Positions 1 to 4,550 of a DNA stretch of 6,408 nt are shown here, piece by piece. Each line of letters starts with the position of its first letter. Position 1 is the first letter of the stretch. The position numbers and the translations under genes are program-made. This DNA is from Anaerolineales bacterium (GTDB lineage Bacteria > Chloroflexota > Anaerolineae > Anaerolineales > E44-bin32), in contig JAGLGG010000194.1 in NCBI GenBank assembly GCA_023144145.1, positions 1 to 6,408 on the forward strand, written 5' to 3'. The notes beneath the pieces were generated by a model, which saw only the letters and a list, made by a program, of their open reading frames with translations, was not told the origin of the DNA and searched no databases.

Positions 1-400
1 GATCAAGATCAGAGTCACCAAAATCGTCTGAAGGGTCGGAAAAATCATCAAGATCAATTCCTGAACCAAAGCCAGGGTTAATCTCGAACTCCACTTCCTC
101 CATCGCCAGCCAGAGCATCAGAACATCACCTTCATCAACCTCCGACCAACGCGATGCCAAGATTGGAGCTTCAACAGTCAAACCATCTTCGGTCTTGAAT
201 TCCAAGGTGATTTGCTGATTCTGCTTCCAGGCACGGTAACAGCGCTCAATAAGAGCAGGTCCATTATGCGCTCTCAATCGGCACATTACGATATGCGCCG
301 GGGAAACTGCTTCCCATAAGCCATAAAGGATTGGATCTGCTACCGCTTCAAAGGTGGGCGGTGGTCCTTCCAGGATGGTGATCTTCTGCGGCTCCGTCAT
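1..400 (-). CDS. Conserved hypothetical protein, 3' end missing (runs off the left edge)
   Basis: I do not recognise a named family. The frame is open from ATG at 400 down to the window edge, giving 133 residues with no stop. A ribosome-binding site GAGGG (405-409) lies 4 nt before the ATG. The protein starts MTEPQKITILEGPPPTFE and continues through a compact domain with a WxxVDEGDVLMLWL segment near residues 87-100. That is followed by a strongly acidic low-complexity tail rich in Asp and Ser, with DDF repeated (about residues 112-133). There is no signal peptide or membrane helix, so it is probably a soluble cytoplasmic protein. From memory, proteins with this kind of N-terminus occur in Chloroflexota as conserved hypotheticals; no function is known to me. 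It diverges from the DUF547 gene across a 149-bp gap. The true C-terminus lies outside the window. Confidence 0.85.
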   Translation of the reverse strand, partial: MTEPQKITILEGPPPTFEAVADPILYGLWEAVSPAHIVMCRLRAHNGPALIERCYRAWKQNQQITLEFKTEDGLTVEAPILASRWSEVDEGDVLMLWLAMEEVEFEINPGFGSGIDLDDFSDPSDDFGDSDLD

Positions 401-412
401 AGATCCCTCAAC

Positions 413-428
413 GATCCATACTTGGATC
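413..428. repeat. Inverted repeat GATCCA-N4-TGGATC in the leader of the left gene
   Basis: Perfect 6-bp arms at 413-418 and 423-428 flank a 4-nt loop. On the minus strand the element sits just upstream of the GAGGG ribosome-binding site (405-409) of the gene starting at 400. It could therefore be an operator or a small hairpin in its 5' leader. It has no T-run, so it is not a terminator. Function is inferred from position only. Confidence 0.3.
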
Positions 429-439
429 AACTCAACTAG

Positions 440-470
440 AAGAATCTTACCATAGAGGAAATTGGTTGCA
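440..470 (-). promoter_or_regulatory. Weak candidate promoter for the left hypothetical gene
   Basis: On the minus strand, TTGTGC is followed about 18 bp later by TAAGAT, placed some 40-45 bp upstream of the ATG at 400. The -10 matches TATAAT at 4 of 6 positions and the -35 matches TTGACA at only 3 of 6, so this is a suggestion only. I found no convincing plus-strand promoter for the DUF547 gene in the same interval. Confidence 0.2.
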
Positions 471-489
471 CAACAATAAGCCGGAAAGA

Positions 490-515
490 ATATGCCACAC
501 CATATCGTCAATATG
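490..515. repeat. Three alternating ATATG/CATAT half-sites in the divergent intergenic region
   Basis: ATATG at 490-494, CATAT at 501-505 and ATATG at 511-515 alternate in orientation and are spaced 10-11 bp apart, about one helical turn. The second and third form a perfect 5-5-5 inverted repeat. They lie between the divergent genes starting at 400 (minus) and 550 (plus). A regulator binding site is possible; no known operator consensus is recognised. Confidence 0.3.
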
Positions 516-530
516 AAGGGGCGCACAATA

Positions 531-552
531 AGAGGGAGCCTGACCGCGAGTG
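531..552 (+). promoter_or_regulatory. Ribosome-binding site and GTG start of the DUF547 gene
   Basis: A purine-rich AGAGGGAG (531-538) lies 11 nt before the GTG at 550. An in-frame TGA at 541-543 rules out any earlier start. The next in-frame candidate is ATG at 634 (residue 29), without a clear Shine-Dalgarno sequence, so GTG at 550 is preferred. The spacing is slightly long. Confidence 0.5.
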
Positions 553-1467
553 GATCCCCAAAAGGTATCGAATTTGGAGACTTTAGAAAGCGCTGCGATC
601 GACAAAAGAAAAGGTTTCGACCTTACGCGGGCCATGAATTGGTTGGTAGACAGGCTTTTACATATCGAGCCCGGAGAGGTTCTAAATCGTGGTGAAGCGA
701 TTGCCCCCACGCGAGATCCCGCGCAGGCGCTCCGCAGACACGCAAGAGAGTTAACCGCACAGGCTCTAGATGCCTCTGGGAGACATGTTGATTACACAAT
801 CTTACGCCAAAGTGCTGTGTACTCCTCGTTTAGACAATTTACCCTTGCCCTTCCCAGATGCAAACCAGATGATCTCGGGAATCGAAATGAACAAACTGCC
901 TTCTGGATCAACTTATATAATGCTCTGATTATCGACGCTGTGGTCCACTACCAGATCAATGGGTCTCTCTTGAGTAAACCAAGCCTTTTTCGCCGAGCTG
1001 CCTACAATGTAGCCGGGTTCCGCTTTTCTGCCGACGATATCGAACATGGAATATTGCGTGGAAATCGACCCAACCCTTCCCTTCCCCTCAAGCCAATGAG
1101 TCGATCAGACCCCAGACGGATGATGGTTATCGATCCACTCGATCCCAGAATTCACTTCGCTCTTGTTTGTGGTGCAAAATCATGTCCCCCTATCTCATTC
1201 TATGAAGGCCAGAAGTTAGATGAACAACTTGACTTGGCAGCCGGGAGTTTTGTTAATGGGGGTGGTGTCCAATTTGATGCGACCTCCAACTCTCTATGGC
1301 TCTCAAGGATCTTCAAATGGTATCAATCTGATTTCGGAGGTTTCGATCAGGTCCTTGCGACCATCTTGAAGTACAGCAAGGATGAAAACGTTCGGGCCGC
1401 CATTGAGGATGGCAACCCAAGAATCCGCTATCTTAAATATGACTGGAACGTAAACAGTCTCGCTTAA
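550..1467 (+). CDS. DUF547 domain protein, stand-alone
   Basis: This 305-residue protein carries the DUF547 signature along most of its length. Landmarks are TAFWINLYNALI (about 116-127), SADDIEHGILRGN (160-172), DPRIHFALVCGAKSCPP (198-214), LSRIFKWYQSDFG (251-263) and YLKYDWNVN near the C-terminus (294-302). The two cysteines C207 and C212 lie in the CGAKSCP motif, typical of the family. The biochemical function of DUF547 is not established as far as I know, so none is assigned. There is no signal peptide or membrane helix and no fused glutaredoxin or leucine-zipper region such as some relatives carry. The first ~60 residues are less conserved-looking. The start is GTG at 550, set by an upstream in-frame stop. 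The gene stands alone on its strand and converges on the acetyltransferase gene (stops at 1467 and 1522). No obvious terminator hairpin lies between them, only a T-rich stretch at 1477-1490. Family call is firm; role unknown. Confidence 0.93.
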   Translation: MDPQKVSNLETLESAAIDKRKGFDLTRAMNWLVDRLLHIEPGEVLNRGEAIAPTRDPAQALRRHARELTAQALDASGRHVDYTILRQSAVYSSFRQFTLALPRCKPDDLGNRNEQTAFWINLYNALIIDAVVHYQINGSLLSKPSLFRRAAYNVAGFRFSADDIEHGILRGNRPNPSLPLKPMSRSDPRRMMVIDPLDPRIHFALVCGAKSCPPISFYEGQKLDEQLDLAAGSFVNGGGVQFDATSNSLWLSRIFKWYQSDFGGFDQVLATILKYSKDENVRAAIEDGNPRIRYLKYDWNVNSLA

Positions 1468-1521
1468 TCGCCCTAATTTTCCCCTTTTTCTAGTCGAAAA
1501 TCAAAACGCTATTGACGAACA

Positions 1522-2325
1522 CTACCCCAGAGTATCCCCCAGCGCTCTTCGGACTGTTTCACAACTTTCACATCCATCTCGGTTACATAATAATGCTTTT
1601 GGATCTTCCCGCATCCAACCGGTTGCTGTGTTAATAAGGTCTCTGAGAGGGATCAATTCCACTTTTGCATTACCGAGTCTTCCTTCTTGAATGAAACTCT
1701 GTATATGCGGCACAATCGCCTGAAAACCTTCCGAGCATCCCGGCCAATGCGGAACTTCGACGATCACCCCTTCTATTAACGCCCAGCGCACAAATTGCTT
1801 ACGGTTGACCAGGAATTCAGCGTAATGCAAGGATACGTTTTTTGTGTGGTCTACTCCGATTAGGAGCACATCTCCATCAGAATCAGCTAGCCATTTAACT
1901 GGCGCCCACGGATCCTCCAAAGATTGCAGGGCCAAAGCCTCTCCAGAATTAACCCCGGTAAATGAGAGCAGCGGATGGGTAGATCGCTTGGCAGTAGGAT
2001 GAATTCGAAGCGTCTCAGCAATCTCACCCATTTCCACATCTACGGGCATATCGAGTTGAAAGACTTCGGGAGTTGATCCACCCTCAACCTCGTCCTGATA
2101 ACTCATCGCATTATTATCAGGTCCGTAAGGGGGCGTCACCATCGATCTGAATGTGAAGGCAGGCGTGATGACCGCTCCGCAAGTTGCCAACAATGAACCT
2201 ACTACCGTCCCCGGTCCACCCTTGACCTCTCCAATTGCTTGGAGTGATGTGTGCAGCATCACGCGTCGGTCTCCGTTAAGACCAAGTTCTTGAAACGCTC
2301 TTACAAAGTCACGATAGGAAAGCAT
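1522..2325 (-). CDS. AAC(3)-family (aminoglycoside 3-N-acetyltransferase-like) N-acetyltransferase
   Basis: This 267-residue protein, normal for the family, is expected to transfer an acetyl group from acetyl-CoA to an amine in the cytoplasm. The AAC(3)/YokD fold is supported by HTSLQAIGEVKGGPGTV (25-41), the ITPAFTF strand (53-59), GEIAETLRIHP...RSTHPLLSF (100-122) and LLIGVDHTKNVSLHYAE (154-170). The last contains the family's conserved His and Glu (H167, E170). Many chromosomal members of this family are not proven resistance enzymes, so the substrate is open and aminoglycoside resistance should not be assumed. An unusual feature is the C-terminal C-x4-C-x2-C cluster (C247, C252, C255), which could bind a metal. 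The start is ATG at 2325, preceded by GGTGAG with 6-nt spacing. It lies 19 bp downstream of the enoyl-CoA hydratase stop on the same strand, so the two are probably co-transcribed. Confidence 0.9.
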   Translation of the reverse strand: MLSYRDFVRAFQELGLNGDRRVMLHTSLQAIGEVKGGPGTVVGSLLATCGAVITPAFTFRSMVTPPYGPDNNAMSYQDEVEGGSTPEVFQLDMPVDVEMGEIAETLRIHPTAKRSTHPLLSFTGVNSGEALALQSLEDPWAPVKWLADSDGDVLLIGVDHTKNVSLHYAEFLVNRKQFVRWALIEGVIVEVPHWPGCSEGFQAIVPHIQSFIQEGRLGNAKVELIPLRDLINTATGWMREDPKALLCNRDGCESCETVRRALGDTLG

Positions 2326-2344
2326 TAAGATCTCACCAAGTTAC

Positions 2345-3121
2345 CTATTTTCCCTTCCACTGTGGCTCACGTTTCTCGATAAACGCCTCCATCCCCTCCT
2401 TCTGATCAACGGTGCTGAAAAGAAGATAGAAAGAGCGACGTTCATCAGATACGCCTTCACTCAAGAGGGTTTCAAAGGATTGATTAATAGCTTCCTTAGC
2501 CAGCCTGATTGCGACAGGGGCTCTCACGGCAATTTCTTGCGCAAGTTCTATCGCCTTCTCCAGGTAGGACTCAACTGGATAAACACGATTTACCAAACTG
2601 AACTGGTAGGCTTCCTCGGCAGAAAGCGTCCGGTTGTTAAGGATCATCTCCATTGCAATCGCTTTCCCAACCGCTCGAGGTATTCGCTGAGTGGCTCCTG
2701 CCCCAGGAAGAATTCCCAGGTTGATTTCCGGTTGCCCGAACTTTGCAGTTTCAGAAGCAACGATCATGTCACAAGCCATGGCCAACTCGCTCCCGCCACC
2801 CAGACACCACCCAGATACCGCGGCAATGATTGGTTTCTTGATCGATCGAAGCCGATCCCAGGTGGAAGAAATACTGTCTCGAAATAACATGTCAATGGAT
2901 GATTTTCCCGACATCTCTTTAATGTCCGCACCCGCCGCGAAGGCGCGCTCATCGCCGGTAATTACCATCGCCCCGATCTCTTCAGCTTGGTCAAAAGTCT
3001 CGAGAGCAATAGCCAGTTCCCCCATCAAAATGCTGTTTAATGCATTCAAAGCTTTGGGACGGTTCAGCCGGATGAGACCAACCTTCTCATGAACTTCGGT
3101 GATTATGTATTCATACGTCAT
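2345..3121 (-). CDS. Enoyl-CoA hydratase (crotonase family)
   Basis: This 258-residue protein is the usual size of a stand-alone crotonase. It would hydrate trans-2-enoyl-CoA to 3-hydroxyacyl-CoA, the second step of beta-oxidation or of a related acyl-CoA pathway, in the cytoplasm. Seen in order are LNRPKALNALN (19-29), the oxyanion-hole segment AFAAGADIKEM (60-70) and GWCLGGGSELAMACD (104-118). Then come FGQPEINLGILPGAGATQRIPR (128-149) and the C-terminal helical region ending KREPQWKGK. By alignment to rat mitochondrial ECHS1, E112 and E132 match the two catalytic glutamates (Glu144 and Glu164), and A65/G109 match the oxyanion-hole residues. True hydratase activity is therefore likely, rather than a diverged isomerase or hydrolase. 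Exact chain-length preference cannot be read. The start at 3121 has a strong GGAGG site 5 nt upstream. It is the first gene of a likely two-gene operon with the acetyltransferase. Confidence 0.95.
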   Translation of the reverse strand: MTYEYIITEVHEKVGLIRLNRPKALNALNSILMGELAIALETFDQAEEIGAMVITGDERAFAAGADIKEMSGKSSIDMLFRDSISSTWDRLRSIKKPIIAAVSGWCLGGGSELAMACDMIVASETAKFGQPEINLGILPGAGATQRIPRAVGKAIAMEMILNNRTLSAEEAYQFSLVNRVYPVESYLEKAIELAQEIAVRAPVAIRLAKEAINQSFETLLSEGVSDERRSFYLLFSTVDQKEGMEAFIEKREPQWKGK

Positions 3122-3174
3122 GCCTGCCTCCGGTTTGTTTGCAATTTTTCAGAATTAGGTACGGAAATCGTCCC

Positions 3175-3203
3175 AAGATAGCACCGATGGCCTTCTTTGC
3201 CAA
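3175..3203 (-). promoter_or_regulatory. Candidate sigma-70-type promoter for the hydratase-acetyltransferase operon
   Basis: On the minus strand, TTGGCA (3198-3203, 5 of 6 to TTGACA) and TATCTT (3175-3180, 4 of 6 to TATAAT) are separated by exactly 17 bp. Transcription would begin near 3168, giving a leader of about 47 nt before the hydratase ATG. The same TATCTT hexamer and 17-bp spacing occur in the promoter candidate for the small protein gene at 3858. This is a reading by eye, not a scored prediction. Confidence 0.45.
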
Positions 3204-3716
3204 GAATATGCCAGGTGCCAATCATGGATCCGGTTCCCACTCGTTTTGAATATGCTAATGAATAATGGATATGGAATCTTTCCGAGGTAATTCTTAACCA
3301 CTCACTTAAGTTGATACGCGCAGCTTACATTTCACAATTATAGATACATTTGTGCGGCTGTTTCTGATTACACTAAGCGGAATCTAATTAATCATCCGAG
3401 GGTCAAGGAAGAGCACACGGATGTGAAACATGAGATTCAAGATCACTATTTCTGAAGTGTCAAAATATGCGAATCCACGACTCTGACAACTGGCAAAATC
3501 ATTCAATTGGCTTGAGATTACTTTGCTTCGATTACAGGAATGCTAGGAATTAGAATTGGAACTTTCCTATCAGTCCGAAAAAGATCATTCGTGAGCCATA
3601 AAATTGTGAGTTGAATCTACGGTTCAATAATGACTAAAAGACATTCGCCAATTTCAAAATCGACACAATATTGGTAATGAGAATGGCCCATCTAGAGCAT
3701 TCGCTTCACATTAACC

Positions 3717-3748
3717 AAAGAACCTATAACCTCAGTTACAGGTCCTTT
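3717..3748. repeat. Imperfect inverted repeat, 14-nt arms with 2 mismatches
   Basis: The core is ACCTATAAC-CTCA-GTTACAGGT (3722-3743), with 8 of 9 pairs around a 4-nt loop. It is flanked by AAAG (3717-3720) and CTTT (3745-3748), which extend the stem after one mismatch. A T-rich stretch follows on the plus strand (to 3752), so a weak terminator is possible, but no plus-strand gene precedes it. It lies about 50 bp upstream of the -35 at 3797, so a regulatory role is equally possible. Confidence 0.35.
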
Positions 3749-3768
3749 ATTTGAATCGACACATCGGA

Positions 3769-3786
3769 TGGCTCCGGAGTGGCTCC
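3769..3786. repeat. Direct repeat TGGCTCC spaced 11 bp, just upstream of a promoter
   Basis: TGGCTCC occurs at 3769-3775 and again at 3780-3786, an offset of 11 bp or about one helical turn. The first copy overlaps a perfect palindrome CTCCGGAG (3772-3779). The second copy ends 10 bp before the -35 hexamer at 3797, the usual place for an activator site. Function is inferred from geometry only. Confidence 0.3.
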
Positions 3787-3796
3787 CTGTATCCAT

Positions 3797-3825
3797 TTGA
3801 CTATTTGGATAATTTAGAGTATCTT
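3797..3825 (+). promoter_or_regulatory. Candidate sigma-70-type promoter for the small membrane protein
   Basis: TTGACT (3797-3802, 5 of 6 to consensus) is followed after exactly 17 bp by TATCTT (3820-3825, 4 of 6). Transcription would start near 3832, about 26 nt before the ATG at 3858, leaving room for the GAGGAG ribosome-binding site at 3848-3853. It is the best-placed promoter in the window and supports the downstream small gene being real. Confidence 0.55.
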
Positions 3826-3857
3826 TCTCTTATTATATTGCTATAACGAGGAGCATA

Positions 3858-4043
3858 ATGCAAAAACCATTATCTATGTACTTGGTGGCAGAATATCGGC
3901 GCAAAGATCTGTTGAAGGAGGCCGAGATGAATCGCATGCACCAGGTTTGGTTAAAGGGTCATTCAACGTCATCTGGTTTAAAGTTAAACATAGCCTTGAT
4001 AGGGGCTTTGATTGCGGCAGTACTTGTGAGTTTGGGGATGTAG
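3858..4043 (+). CDS. Small protein with a C-terminal transmembrane helix (61 aa)
   Basis: I do not recognise a named family. A charged, probably helical N-terminal part includes YRRKDLLKEAEMNRMHQVW (13-31). After a short polar stretch (KGHSTSSG, 33-40) comes one hydrophobic segment, LNIALIGALIAAVLVSLGM (43-61), that reaches the C-terminus. This fits a tail-anchored membrane protein with a cytoplasmic N-terminus. From memory, Chloroflexota genomes hold short proteins with a similar early DLL(K/R)EAE pattern, but I cannot confirm homology. Coding is supported by the GAGGAG site (3848-3853) 4 nt before ATG and by the promoter candidate at 3797-3825. It is isolated, flanked by long gene-free stretches and with no terminator that I can see. 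The antisense frame at 3874-4068 has no such support. Being short, it could still be spurious. Confidence 0.65.
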   Translation: MQKPLSMYLVAEYRRKDLLKEAEMNRMHQVWLKGHSTSSGLKLNIALIGALIAAVLVSLGM

Positions 4044-4342
4044 ACCTATTGGATGGAAGATGTGCCAATCCTTGCTCATAGGGGCTGAAGCGCCGTCAGG
4101 AATGGGTAGCACGGTTCAATCTAAGCCGTTTCCGCTCCAGTGGCGTGTCCGTGTCAATCCGGTGAAAGCTGTGATGAGGCCAACTTTAAGGCTTAGCAGT
4201 CACCACTTGAGGCAGTCACCTTCATGAGAAGCGAGTCGCATGCCTATACTAGCCAAGCAATATTACAAACCAGCACTCAGACACAATCGCTTGAATATAT
4301 TTGCCAAAAGTCCCTTGATAACTTGTAAAATGGAATAACTAT
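4044..4342. other. Unassigned region downstream of the small gene
   Basis: No supportable gene. The stretch of about 4081-4245 is visibly richer in G+C than the AT-rich DNA on either side. It contains a hairpin-capable ACGGTT-N7-AGCCGT (4111-4129, one G-U pair), a distant complementary pair CTAAGCC/GGCTTAG (4121-4127 and 4190-4196, an alternative to the hairpin), and a 9-bp direct repeat GCAGTCACC (4196-4204 and 4212-4220). I compared it by eye with tRNA, tmRNA, SRP RNA and common riboswitch motifs on both strands and found no match. Positions 4320-4358 turn AT-rich again. Confidence 0.4.
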
Positions 4343-4550
4343 TTATATTTTAAATTCTAGCGCACCCTCGCACGCCAATCTGGTATGCAAACCCCGCCCC
4401 ATCAGGGAATCAGCCAGCAGACTCCAACACCCGGAATGAAACCTTGCAGGATAAGTCCCGTCGCCTGGCGAAATGTATTCGGAGGAATTGTATGACTTCT
4501 CCCGACTTGCCGCATAATCCACCTGGAAGAGGTTTTTCCACCACACAGGC
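4343..4550. other. Region downstream of pckA, no gene or terminator seen
   Basis: This is the 3' flank of pckA on the minus strand. The best hairpin I find close to the stop is TGGAA-N7-TTCCA (4524-4540 region), only 5 bp and without a following T-run, so no intrinsic terminator is called. The open frames here on both strands overlap the pckA end in other frames and show no protein-like features. Confidence 0.4.

Larger units (their letters stand above)
3204..3796. other. Gene-free AT-rich intergenic region
   Basis: About 590 bp without a supportable gene. Parts are clearly AT-rich: 3241-3300 has 19 G/C of 60 and 3601-3660 has 18 of 60, well below the coding regions. I saw no tRNA, rRNA fragment, CRISPR or transposon end. 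It contains the imperfect inverted repeat at 3717-3748 and the short repeats at 3769-3786, listed separately. The left part (3204-3324) overlaps an open minus-strand frame that runs to 3118, discussed in the findings. Confidence 0.6.

Noticed and set aside
447..710. 87-codon minus-strand frame over the divergent region and DUF547 start
   Set aside because: Overlaps the DUF547 N-terminus antisense and has no ribosome-binding site or recognisable domain.
1468..1521. Intrinsic terminator between the convergent DUF547 and acetyltransferase genes
   Set aside because: There is a T-rich stretch, but the only stem (TTTTC-TAGTC-GAAAA) is 5 bp and AT-rich, too weak to call.
1522..2325. Aminoglycoside resistance gene as part of a mobile cassette
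   Set aside because: No integrase, attC-like site, IS ends or abrupt composition change. Gene order suggests a chromosomal operon with the hydratase.
2480..3092. Plus-strand frames (2480-2887 and 2691-3092) across the hydratase
   Set aside because: Antisense shadows of a clear crotonase with all catalytic residues.
4090..4130. Possible SRP RNA or tRNA TPsiC-like motif (GTCAGG...AGCA and GGTTCAATC)
   Set aside because: The SRP GGAA tetraloop context is missing, the TPsiC-like loop lacks a pairing 5-bp stem, and no acceptor or anticodon arm can be built.
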